A DNA stretch of 64,000 bases from Luscinia megarhynchos (lineage: Eukaryota > Chordata > Aves > Passeriformes > Turdidae), in contig CM067590.1 in NCBI GenBank assembly GCA_034336665.1, positions 956,483-1,020,482 of the forward strand, read 5' to 3'. Positions 55,701-64,000 of this stretch are shown here, piece after piece (the stretch's first letter is position 1; each line of letters begins with the position of its first letter). The notes below the pieces were generated by a model. That model saw only the letters and a program-made list of their open reading frames with translations. It was not told the origin of the DNA and did no database searches. The translations under genes were made by a program, and so were the position numbers.

Positions 55701-57462
55701 TTTGGGATCACCCTCAGCCCTTTGGGAATCTGGCAGGGTGTCAGGTTTGGGATCACCCTCAGCCCTTTGGGAGCTCTGCAGGGTCTCAGGTTTGGGATCA
55801 TCCTCAGCCCTTTGGGAGCTCTGTAGGGTCTCAGGTTTGGGATCACCCTCAGCCCTTTGGGAATCTGGCAGGGTCTCAGGTTTGGGATCATCCTCAGCCC
55901 TTTGGGAGCTCTGCAGGGTCTCAGGTTTGGGATCATCCTCAGCCCTTTGGGAGCTCTGTAGGATCTCAGGTTTGGGATCACTCTCAACCCCTTGGGAGCT
56001 CTGAAGTGTCTCAGGTTTGGGATCACCCTCAGCCCTTTGGGAGCTCTGCAGGGCCTCAGGTTTGGGATCTTCTCCCTGCTCCTGCAGCTCTCCCAGGCCC
56101 TCCTGGGGTGCAGTGCAGTCAGAGCCCCCCTCTGTGGAGCCCCCCTTGGCTTTGCCTCCCTTCCCACCACGGAGCCCACGCAGAAACTCCTCGGCCTTGT
56201 GGAAGCTGAACCTCCTCTTGCGCAGCTGCTGCTGGAGCTCCTTGGAGAGGCTGTTCCTCACCAGCAGCTTCCCTTCCCACTGCCGGGCCAGGGCAGCGTT
56301 CACCAGGTTCTGGTGGCCGTCCCCGAGGTGGGAGCGGCCGAAGCGGCAGGCGAGGCCGTAGGGGCAGCGGCCGAAGGTGTCGAAGAGGACGCAGCGCTGG
56401 CCCAGGTCGGCCGGTTTGGCCGCCAGGTACTCGGACACGTCGTGCAGGAAGCGGCAGCGCGGCCCGAAGCGGCACTGCCCGCCACGGCCCTGGGGCAGGG
56501 AGAGGTGGGCATGGAGCAGCACGGCTCTGGGGAGTGGGGGAGTGCTCCCAGGGTGAAGGGAAGGTGAGGATTTTTATGGAATTCCACGTTGGTTTGGGTT
56601 GGAAACAACCATAATTCCCATCCAGCCCCTCCCACAGGACACCTGGTGCTGTCCCAAGGGACACTTACAGGAACCAGCCTCCCTGCCCTCCCAGGGATGA
56701 ATTCCTCCCCAAAACGCCACCTAACCCCGCCGGAGCAGGGCCCTGTGTCACACCTGTGTCACCGAGGGGCACAGCCTGCTCTGCTCGTAGCAGCTGGGCT
56801 TCATGCAGGGGCGGCTCTTGTTCTGCCCCCGGGCTCTCTTCTTCTCCGGCCGCTCCTTCTCCTCCTCTCCAGCATTCCCTTGGCTCTCCCCATCCTGCCC
56901 GAGCTCCTCTGCCTTCACCCTCTTGGCCGGGGGTTCACTCTGGTCGCTGCTGCTCTGCTCCTCTTCCTCCTTCTCCTCCTTTTCCTGCTCCTCCTCCTCG
57001 CCCCCTGCCCGCAGGTAGGCGTGGAACTGCTCCTTGGAGGTGAGGAACCTGCGGGAAAGGGGGAGTCCGTGGAAAAAGGGGGTCGGGAGGGGGGTGTTAT
57101 GGGGCAGGGCATGGACGGGGGGTTTGGAGGGGTCAGGAATGTACTGGGAGGGATTACGGGGGGATCAGGAACGCACTGGGGGGTCACGGAGGAGTTGGGA
57201 ATGTGCTGGGGGGGGATATGGAGAGATGGGGACGCACCCGGGGGTTGATGAAGGGACAGGTGCCAGTGGGGTTATGGAGCGGTCGGGCAGTGCTGGGGGG
57301 GGGCGGTAATGCACCGGGCGGGTTATGAAGGGGCCGGGCAGGTACCAGTGGCGTTACGAAAGAACCGAGCAGTTCTAGGGGGGCTCAGCAGGGCTCGGCA
57401 ACACCGAGGCCCCGATCCCGCACTCACCGGGCTCGAACCGGCGCCACGCCGGGCGCCGCCAT
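49714..57462 (-). CDS. DUS3L: tRNA/mRNA dihydrouridine synthase 3-like
   Basis: This flavin enzyme reduces uridine to dihydrouridine (U47 of the tRNA variable loop; also mRNA sites). Thirteen exons join in phase: 57462-57428, 57048-56754, 56489-55362, 54995-54954, 54867-54715, 54623-54507, 53642-53577, 53505-53395, 52746-52650, 50794-50719, 50432-50244, 50158-50030, 49786-49714, about 836 codons (human 650). The N-terminus has the [12 protein letters not shown] block and two CCCH zinc fingers ([27 protein letters not shown]). The DUS domain runs from [14 protein letters not shown]; the catalytic Cys is in [14 protein letters not shown], with [15 protein letters not shown] and [11 protein letters not shown] following. 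It ends [11 protein letters not shown]. The extra length is a 14-unit repeat in exon 3, which holds an in-frame TGA at 55578-55580 (codon 414) as assembled. Introns 5 and 10 start with GC. Catalytic exons look intact. Confidence 0.93.
50720..50728 (-). other. DUS3L: Exon 10 3' end of DUS3L with GC donor (intron 10, GC-AG)
   Basis: Exon 10 ends ATTGCAAG at 50719 and the intron begins GCAAGTG, the ideal GC-donor context. Intron 10 ends TGCAG before 50432. Reading phase and protein match ([11 protein letters not shown]) exclude any nearby GT donor. Confidence 0.85.
51300..52595 (+). mobile_element. LTR-like interspersed repeat, truncated copies 2 and 3
   Basis: DUS3L intron 9 contains a 55-base fragment (about 51305-51360), a nearly full copy (about 51361-51960) and another (about 52005-52590) of the same repeat as 41650-42372, in the same orientation and almost head to tail. 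Shared marks include GATAAAAACTGAGATTTTGG and GGATGCAGCCACCATGGAAT. No coding region is intact. Confidence 0.65.
53085..53245 (+). mobile_element. CR1 LINE 3' fragment in DUS3L intron 8
   Basis: Shows GGTCCAAGGCCAGGCTGGGC, CTTGGAGCACAG and the tail TTTAAGGTCCCTTTCCCAAAC followed by CATTCTGGGATG. Confidence 0.75.
53952..54489 (-). mobile_element. Solo LTR of an endogenous retrovirus (ERVK-type) in DUS3L intron 6
   Basis: A 538-base AT-rich block in a GC-rich gene has termini TGTTGGGG and CCCCACA on the minus strand. It is flanked by a perfect 6-bp target duplication, ATCACA at 53946-53951 and 54490-54495. TG/CA ends and a 6-bp duplication are the integration signature of class II (ERVK/alpharetrovirus-like) elements. 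AATAAA on the minus strand at 54026-54031 fits an LTR poly(A) signal, so the LTR has the same orientation as DUS3L. No internal viral genes are present. Confidence 0.88.
54707..54714 (-). other. DUS3L: GC donor of DUS3L intron 5 (GC-AG)
   Basis: Exon 5 ends GGGGTGCAG at 54715 and the intron begins GCGAGTG. Intron 5 ends TTGGCAG before 54623. The junction [15 protein letters not shown] is exactly that of human DUS3L. Confidence 0.85.
55040..55255 (-). mobile_element. CR1 LINE 3' fragment in DUS3L intron 3
   Basis: The reverse-complement CR1 tail starts at GGAATCACAGAATGGTTTGG and continues through GCCTGGCCTTGGACACTTC and CCCACCCTCACAGGGAGGAA. Confidence 0.8.
55440..56085 (-). repeat. 45-bp coding minisatellite in DUS3L exon 3
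   Basis: Fourteen units of 15 residues (consensus [15 protein letters not shown]) lie between the zinc fingers and the catalytic domain. Variants such as LPDSQRAEG alternate with LQSSQRAEG, giving some higher-order pattern. Unit 11 differs by two insertions, +1 then +2 bases, that create a stop. Confidence 0.93.
56575..56710 (-). mobile_element. Short CR1-like fragment in DUS3L intron 2
   Basis: GGTTTGGGTTGGAAACAACC and GAATTCC/CCCATCCAGCCCC resemble the minus-strand CR1 end, but the match is short. Confidence 0.5.
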
Positions 57463-57549
57463 GCTGCCGCGCGCGGCGATGACGTCAGCGGCGGGGCGGG
57501 GGGCACGTGACCGCGCGCGGTATAAAAGGGCCCCGCGGCGGCGCGGCCC
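57463..57549. promoter_or_regulatory. Divergent DUS3L promoter with plus-strand TATA box
   Basis: A CpG island holds a perfect CRE TGACGTCA at 57480-57487, an E-box CACGTGA at 57504-57510 and a canonical TATAAAAG at 57521-57528 facing right, all within 70 bases of the DUS3L start codon. The TATA box predicts a plus-strand start near 57552. Confidence 0.75.
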
Positions 57550-58155
57550 CCTCAGAGCGGCGGGAGCCGCGGCCGAGTGCGGTCGCTTCTGTGTAGATTT
57601 ATACATTCCCTGAGGCCGATTTGGGGGCTGCCCACAGCCCCTCATGGGTGTCACGGTTGCCTAAGCAGGAAAGGAAGCCCACTGTAGCCAGGAGAAGTGT
57701 CGTCCTTTGTGGCAGCTCCTTAAAGCTTCTCTTTGGGGACACCTGGGTGTGAGGGGGTCCCAGCTGCTGGCCCGGCCTGGCCCCTGAGGGTGATCCCCTG
57801 AAGGAATCCCCTCACCCCTGTGATCACTTAGGGCTGAACAGCATCATGTCAGCCAGACACACAAAGTGCCACTTCATCTTTCCTTCAATGGTCGTTTCTT
57901 TTATTTTTGGGGGTGTCTGCCTCTCCCTCCTCCTCACCGCTATCAGGGGAGAGGATAGAGCTCTACAGAGATGCAGGTACTTGTTATATATATACTATTT
58001 TTTGTCATTTTAGGGTTGTTTTTAAGCAGTAAATGCAAGGACTGAAGGGATGAACCAGCTCTTGCTCATGAGCTGCCTGGAGCGTTCAGGCTGCCCTTGC
58101 CGTGGGTGGAAGTTTGGGCTGAAAACCAAATAAACACGTCAAGTGTGGTGTGTTT
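57550..58155 (+). ncRNA. Probable short intronless transcription unit divergent from DUS3L
   Basis: The unit is bounded by a TATA box about 30 bases upstream and a canonical AATAAA at 58129-58134, followed by the GT-rich GTGTGGTGTGTTTG. The implied RNA is about 600 nt. No long reading frame exists. The longest sensible ORF is 55 codons (57846-58013). I do not recognise the sequence as a known snRNA, 7SK or snoRNA host. Calling it non-coding is a default and not a demonstrated fact. Confidence 0.45.
57846..58013 (+). CDS. Possible 55-residue hydrophobic microprotein
   Basis: Begins MSARHTKCHFIF, has one hydrophobic stretch long enough to cross a membrane (FPSMVVSFIFGGVCLSLLL) and ends YLLYIYYFLSF. 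The start has A at -3 but T at +4. One upstream 6-codon ORF precedes it. It lies wholly inside the short transcript above. No family recognised, and it may be chance. Confidence 0.2.
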   Translation: MSARHTKCHFIFPSMVVSFIFGGVCLSLLLTAIRGEDRALQRCRYLLYIYYFLSF

Positions 58156-58999
58156 GACCTTTTCTCCCTCCCTGTGCTTGTGCCAGTCCTTACACCCTCT
58201 CCTTACAGCCCCTCCGTGATCCTGAGTCGTGAGGGGCTGATGTCCCATGGGTGACGTGTTTGGAGCCCTCCTGGATGAGGCTTCCTTGGCCTGGGGTGCT
58301 GAGAGGGTGAAAAAAGGCTGTGAAATCCAAGTGAAGCAAGATGTGGGCTCCATCTCTCCCATCCCACGCCCTGTGCTGAATCCAAGGAGCTTTTTTAGCT
58401 TGAGGCTGGACAGGGGGTTAACCTGCTCCGTGGATGTACCCACGAGGAGACAGCTTCACTCGTGGGTTTAATCCTAATTTAGGAGCTGCTGGAACCTCTG
58501 GAAGAGTGACTGCTCGTGGTGTTTGGGGGATTACCACAGTGTTGATATCGTTTATGGGCACTGCAGTTATGTGGGGCTTGAATTCTGCTGTTTTCCTGTT
58601 TCAGCTTGGTTCTTTCCAGGTGCTCCATCAGAAACAGCTTTTGGGAGGAGCTGGGAGCCTGCTGTGTGCTGCTGCTGCTGCCGAGGATGGGCAGGTTGCA
58701 CCATGGGGCCAGGCTGCTGTGGGAAGAGCTTTGGGCTGATTGGGTATTAATTAGTTCTGGAGTGAAATATGAGGAATGCAAAATGCTATTTTAAGCTTCA
58801 GCTTGGCCGGGGGGAGGAAGGAAGGAAGGAAACGAGGCTCTGGGGATGGATGAAGTGATTTCACTGCTGTTTTTGTGGGGCAATAAGCCTAAATTCAGAG
58901 TGCTTTGGGCTGGCTGCACCCAGCTGAGGTCAGGCTTTAGCATCTAATCCCTGCTCAGGGCTCTGCCTCGGCAGCTTTACGAGGCTGAGCCTTGGATGA

Positions 59000-59125
59000 G
59001 CTTCCCAACAAAGCCTTTCCCAGGCTGGGCAGGGCTTGGAGCAAGCTGGTCTAGTGGAAGATGTCCTTGGGTGGGAATGGATGAGCTTTGAGGTTTTCTC
59101 CAAACCATTCCATGACTCTCTGCTG
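59000..59125 (+). mobile_element. CR1 LINE tail fragment
   Basis: GCTGGGCAGGGCTTGGAGCA followed by GATGAGCTTTGAGG and CCAAACCATTCCATGACTC is a diverged CR1 3' end. Confidence 0.65.
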
Positions 59126-59175
59126 GGTTTGCAGAGGTGCTGGCTCTTGTTTCCTTGGTCTTTGCACCCCTTCAG

Positions 59176-60121
59176 GTCATGCTGAGGTTGGAAGAGGAGC
59201 TGGATAAATGCAGGGTGAGTGCAGAGCTTGGAAGGCCAGAGCTGTCACTCCCACATCCTCCAGCAGCACTAAAGCAGCTCCAGAGAAAACCAATACCCAC
59301 GAACTCACTGGGAAAGGCCAAGGCAGGAAAAAGGGAAAGGTTGATTACAGGAAAGTGGGATATAGATACAGGCAGAGCTAAGTCAGGAAAAGTTCAGCTC
59401 CTTCAAGGTCCAAGTTAAACAGGATTAACGAACCTGCCCCTTCCACAGGCTCCCACACAAAAGTCGGATGTGTCAAGCCCCAGGGTCTGGCTACCACGCC
59501 TGGAATTAGCCAAAAAAATGAGGCTCTGGAGCAGCAGCTGCCATGGGGAGAGAGGTTCAGGCTGGTGACACTCATGGAGCTGTGCTGAATGTTGTGACAA
59601 CCTGGTGCCAGCGGGGAGGATGGCCCAGGTGTGGGGATGGGTGTGTGGGAAGGTGGCTGGAGCTGGGAGGGAGCCTCTGGGTCCTGTCCTGCTCAAACGA
59701 GATCCATTCCTCACGTGTTGTCTCCCCTTTTATCCAGTCTCATTTCAGCAGCACAGCTTCCAGCCTGCTGCAAAGGAGACTATTCCCATCGCTCATAAAT
59801 CTCCTATCAGGAAGCTGTTTCCAAGATTAAAGCTTTAAACGTTTCCCCTCTCTGGTTTCACATCCCAGCTCCCAATTCCCTCCCTGCTGTAATCACCAGC
59901 TCCATCCCCTCCATCTGGACAGGCTGGGGTCTCTGTGCCTCACACCAAGCTCTGCCTGCTCCAGGGAAACCTGTGCTGGGACAATTTGAACTTGCAAAGC
60001 TGCTCCAGGCTTTGTGTCATGGAGTCTGGAAAGCTCTTCCTGCTGCAGGTCCCTCCTGGCTGGTTTCAGAGTGTTTGGAGGAGCTAAAGGTCATGATCTG
60101 GGCAAGGCCTGTGGATTTGGG
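59176..60121 (+). other. Chain of exon-like segments, gene not recognised
   Basis: Four segments have good splice contexts: 59176-59214 (strong pyrimidine tract, then gtgagt; reads VMLRLEEELDKCR), 59449-59564 (contains QKNEALEQQL), 59738-59838 (one frame reads ETIPIAHKSPIRKLFPRLKL then stop) and 60049-60121 (reads SWLVSECLEELKVMIWARPV). The first two look coiled-coil-like. Phases do not all chain into one protein, so this could be two genes, a non-coding RNA or chance. Confidence 0.22.
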
Positions 60122-60249
60122 GTGAGCTCTGAGCGGGGCTGGGGCTCGGGGGCTGCTGTGGGTATCACATCACTGGCAGTGCTCGTTCCCAGAGCTGGGA
60201 TCACTATCCCAGGCCTTGGGCTGGTGGTGTGGCTGGGCTGTGTGGGCAG

Positions 60250-61025
60250 GGAAAGGCTGGGAGCAGGGAAAGCATGGGACAGGGAAAAGGAGGGAAAGGC
60301 AGGGAAAAGCAGAGAGCAGGGAAAGGCATGGGACAGGGAAAAGCAGAGGAAAGCAGGGAAAGGCAGGGAAAAGCAGGGAAAGGCAGGGAACAGGGAAAGC
60401 ATGGGACAAGGAAAAGCAGGGAAAAGCAGGGAACAGGGAAAGGCAGGGAAATGCTGGGAGCAAGGAAAGCGTGGGACAAGGAAAAGCAGGGAAGAGCAGG
60501 GAAAAGCAGGGAGCAGGGAAAGGCAGGGAAAGAGGGAAAAGCAGGGAGCAGGGAAAGAGGGAAAAGCAGGGAGCAGGGAAAAGAGGGAAAGGCAGGGAGC
60601 AGGGAAAGAGAGAAAAGCAAGGAACAGGGAAAGAGGGAAAAGCAGGGAGCAGGGAAAGGCAGGGAACAGGGAAAGAGAGAAAAGCAGGGAGCAGGGAAAG
60701 TGGGAAAAGCAAGAGCAGGGAAAGAGGGAAAAGCAGGAACAGGGAAAGACAAGGAACAGGGAAAGAGGGAAAATCAGGGAACAGGGAAAGAGGGAAAGGC
60801 AGGGAGCAGGGAAAGAGAGAAAAGCAAGGAACAGGGAAAGAGGGAAAAGCAGGGAGCAGGGAAAGAGGAAAAAGCAGGGAGCAGGGAAAGAGGGAAGAGC
60901 AGGGAAAGAGGGAAAGGCAGGGAGCAGGGAAAGGCAGGGAGCAGGGAAAGAGAGAAAAGCAAGGAACAGGGAAAGAGGGAAAGGCAGGGAGCAGGGAAAG
61001 GCAGGGAGCAGGGAGAGCACGGGAC
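60250..61025. repeat. Purine-rich minisatellite
   Basis: About 770 bases of units of 10-25 bp built from GGGAAAGGCA, GGGAGCAGGGAAAGA and GGGAAAAGCA, nearly free of T on the plus strand. It gives long frames on both strands (Lys/Arg/Gly/Glu-rich or Phe/Pro/Ser/Leu-rich) that are artefacts. Confidence 0.92.
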
Positions 61026-61985
61026 ATCTGGGCTCACGTGGGAGTGCTGGGAACGCTGTGGGATCCCGGGGCTCTTGGCTGTGGCACTCAGCCCTGTGTT
61101 GGGAAAGCTTGGAGGAGACCCCAAACCTTTTCATCAGACCCTAAAATTAGAGGCAGCCCAAGGCCCCAGTGCTGGCAGAGGCGGATTCCTTGGCAGAGGC
61201 TGCTGTGCTGATGGAAGAGGCAGGATGTGGCTTTTCCCAGTGCCCTGGGCATGGAAACAGGGGGAAAGTCCCAGTTCTCATTCTGGTGGCTCTGGGGGGC
61301 GTCTCTCACCAGCCTTTGTCCCTCTCAGCCTTCATCACCCTCAGCCCTGCTGTTCCCAGGGCTGTTTGGGGCAGTTCCATGGGAGGCTCCCAAAAGGAAC
61401 CTTCTCTTTTTGGCCTCTGCTGTCACCTGAGGTCACCCTGACCCCTTTTCATGCAGGTTGCCTAATCCCTCATGGCTCAGCCTGTTGGGAATTAGGGGAG
61501 CTGAGGATCTGGACAGGAAAGGTGCTTTCCTTCAACACTTTATCTGGCCTCTTCTAATGCCCTGTGTGCCTCCAGATAAAATCCCGTGTGCATTTTTAAT
61601 TTTTATTTTTACACGAGAAAGCAAGGCTGAAATTTCCTCCTGACATTTAACTCACTCAGTCAGTGACAAACCGAATAAACATTCCCATTTTGCTGGGACA
61701 AAGGCTCCAAGATCCTGCTGGGACTAAAATGTTTCACCATTTCCGAAGTAAAATGTTTCAGTTAAAAAAATAAAATAAGAACAACAACTAAAAAATGACA
61801 CGTTTCAATGTTTTTCTAATTATTTTCTCCACTTTGGCTGCAGCTATTTGTCAAATCTGGCCTGGCTTCTCAAGTAGCTTTGGAACCTTCCAAAACTGCT
61901 ATTTTGGGCATTTTTCCTGTTGCTGATGGATAAATTTGATCCCTGCCCTGTGTTTTTGTTCATTCCAGGTGTTTTCTGGGGTGTC
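61026..61985. other. Unassigned DNA after the purine array
   Basis: No gene recognised. A canonical AATAAA at 61674-61679 on plus could end a plus-strand transcript from the 57.5-60.1 kb region. Otherwise the stretch looks intergenic or intronic. Confidence 0.4.
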
Positions 61986-61999
61986 TTACAGGTGGATGG

Positions 62000-62430
62000 A
62001 GGTTGGTGCCACCCTTGTGGTGCCATGGGCAGGGACACCTTCCACCATCCCAGGCTGCTCCAGCCTGGCCTTGGACACTTCCAGGGGTCCAGGGGCTCCC
62101 AGATCCTCTGGGAATTCCATTCCAGACAGGAATTCCATCCCAAAATCCCATCTCACCCTGCCCTGTGGCAGTGGGAAGCCATTCCCTGTCCCCCCATCCC
62201 TTGTCCAAAATCTCTCTCCACATTTCTTGTGGCTCCTCCCATGCACTGGAAAGTCACAATTAGGTGGCTCTGGAGCTTTTCCAGGTTGGATAATCCCAAT
62301 TATTTTTTTTCCCTGCTGCTCCATCCCTCTGATCATCCTGGTGTCTTCTCTGGACATTTTCCAGCAGCTCCACATCCTCCTTGTGCTAGGGACAGCTCTG
62401 CAGGTGAGATCTCACCTGAGCAGAATCACA
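62000..62430 (-). mobile_element. CR1 LINE 3' fragment (minus)
   Basis: Contains CATGGGCAGGGACACCTTCC, GCCTGGCCTTGGACACTTCC, CATCCCTCTGATCATCCTGG and TTCCAGCAGCTCCACATCCT, the full order of the avian CR1 3' region in reverse. The 3' tail itself is trimmed. Confidence 0.82.
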
Positions 62431-63794
62431 AGAAATAAACCTCCCCACATTTTAATTTAGCTCTGGGGAAAAAGAAACCAAAAAACCCCTGGGTGCTATT
62501 TTTATCCAGAGCCCTCCCTAACACCGGATTTTTGCAGGCTAAGTGTAGATGGCTTTTTTCTTCCTCCTCCTGACTAGGAGGTGGAGAGGACTGGTGCAAT
62601 GTCATCTAAACTTGGAGCAGCCCGTGCTGCAGCAGCTCAGGAGACTTTGCAAAATAAGAACCATCCCCAGTTTTTTTCCTGGATGAGGCTGGGCCAGTTT
62701 TCCATCCTGTTTTTGTTCTGGAAGACTCACCCTTAAAAGATTCTTAAAAATGGATCTTGAGGATTTCTGTGAGAGACACTCCTGGGGCTGTGACCTTGCT
62801 GGTGGGGGGATTCATATCCAGGTGGTTTAATTTGTGTCCTGGGTAGCTGTGCCCCTCTGGGCTGCTCCTGCAGCCTCAGGGGGTTGTGCTGTGCACTGAC
62901 CTGCATCCAGAGCATCAGCTCAGCCAGGATCTCTCACTTCCAGCCTCACTCAGTGACAGGAGAGGCAGCTGTCCCTGTCCTGTGGGCATGGCTCCTGTGC
63001 AAACCTGTGGGAAAAGAGGCAAGGAAGGAGGTGGTGCTGTGCCTGGAAAATGGTGTTGCTGTGGAGATGGGGAGATGGCACGAGGCAGGGAGTGACCCAG
63101 CTCAGCTTCACCAGCCCTGATAGAGATCCTGGGGGATTTTGGGGTGTTCATGCAGCACAAACCATCCCCTCCGGCTCTGCTGTGCTCTCCCAGCTCTGCT
63201 GGGGCTCTCAGAGGGTGAAGGAGCAGCTTTTTCCTTTTTCCAAGCAGACTTTGGGATGTGGGAGGTGCAGGGGAAGCAGAGAGGCTTTGGCTGGGCCTGG
63301 GAATCGGGATGTGAGCAGCTCCAGCAGGACTCTGTGTCACTGCTGCCTCCTCACTCCCTTCCTGAGCTGGAAAAGTCCCTGCCCAGCCCTTTCTCCCCCT
63401 GTGTCCCCAGATCCCTTCTCAGCAGGGTCTAATGCACTTGCTCTCTAGGCTGGCTTAATTCTGCCATGAGATTACATCTCTGTGTGTGGGTGCACCAGCT
63501 CCCTCCCCCTGCTGAATCCCAGCTCCTTCCAGCAGCGTTTGACAGAGAGGAAATGTCTCAAACCCACTGGATTCCTCCAGAACTCCTGGGGGTGCTGGTT
63601 TGATTGAGGGGCTGGGTTTGTGTCCCCTCGGGGGGGTTTTTGGGATGGAGCTGTGGTTAGTGGTGTGTGAGGATGTGGGAGCTGTAGGCCATCACCCCAT
63701 AAAGGTTTTCCTGCTCCCAGCAGAGCAGAGGACAGATTCCACATCCCAAATTGTCCTGTCACTCCAGACCCTTGCCCAAAGTGTATTTCCATGT
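62431..63794. other. Unassigned DNA
   Basis: No gene, RNA or clear mobile element recognised on either strand. The open frames here are short and overlapping, with no family resemblance. Confidence 0.4.
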
Positions 63795-64000
63795 TTTTTC
63801 GTTGTTCCCTTCAGGGCCACAATGAGGTCACCCCAGAGCTTCTCCAGGCTGAGCAATCCCAACTCTCCCAGCCTCTCCTTGTAGGAGAGATGCTCCATCC
63901 CTCTAATCCTCCTCTGGACTTGCTCCAGCAGGTCTGTGTCCCCAAAAACCCACCCCTGAACTGGGTCAGGGAAGGGCAGCCAGAGCTGTCTGTGCTCGTT
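63795..64000 (-). mobile_element. CR1 LINE fragment at the window end (minus)
   Basis: Contains GGGCCACAATGAGGTCACCC, CTTCTCCAGGCTGAGCAATC and CATCCCTCTAATCCTCCTCT, the internal 3' CR1 block in reverse. It continues beyond base 64000. Confidence 0.8.

Noticed and set aside
60014..61557. 300-440-codon Lys/Arg/Glu/Gly-rich frames and their Phe/Pro/Ser/Leu antisense
   Set aside because: They are produced by the purine-rich minisatellite; all six frames behave alike.

Overview
The window reads as a gene-dense, GC-rich stretch of bird chromosome, most likely a songbird. The grounds are exon/intron genes with vertebrate splice sites, several CR1 LINE 3' fragments with the ending I know from passerines, LTR-type repeats, and very many minisatellites. 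Gene content matches human 19p13.11 in order: PGPEP1, LSM4, JUND, PDE4C, RAB3A, MPV17L2. DUS3L, which in human lies in 19p13.3, comes next, so there is a synteny join near 47-49.6 kb. From memory this block lies on avian microchromosome 28. There are no prokaryotic features.

Layout. 1-3.65 kb: 5' end of PGPEP1 (minus; the rest lies left of the window). A CpG-rich divergent promoter with three evenly spaced CCAAT boxes separates it from LSM4 (plus, 4.2-11.8 kb). 11.8-16.2 kb: intergenic DNA, a minisatellite and the JUND promoter. 16.36-17.3 kb: single-exon JUND (plus), with an apparent one-base frameshift. 19.65-22.4 kb: a four-exon gene for a small mucin-like membrane protein that I do not recognise. 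23.2-32.7 kb: PDE4C (plus), with two alternative long-form N-termini, both regulatory modules (UCR1, UCR2) and a complete catalytic domain. 34.5-40.6 kb: RAB3A (plus), complete, with a long 3' UTR made largely of a minisatellite.

42.4-47.0 kb: MPV17L2 (minus), whose introns are packed with tandem arrays, including a pure AAGGG-type pentamer array and a CR1-derived satellite. 47.05-49.1 kb: minisatellites upstream of MPV17L2. 49.6-57.46 kb: DUS3L (minus), 13 exons, with two GC-AG introns, a 15-residue coding repeat that carries an in-frame stop as assembled, and an intronic solo LTR with a perfect 6-bp target duplication. 57.5-64 kb: a divergent TATA promoter driving a probable short intronless transcript, then CR1 pieces, weak exon-like segments and a purine-rich array.

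The genes are neighbours by synteny rather than members of one pathway: RNA metabolism (LSM4, DUS3L), transcription (JUND), cAMP signalling (PDE4C), vesicle release (RAB3A), mitochondrial ribosome assembly (MPV17L2) and peptide turnover (PGPEP1). Exon boundaries were set by hand from splice signals, reading phase and remembered family sequences. No alignment was run. Repeat boundaries are approximate unless said otherwise.
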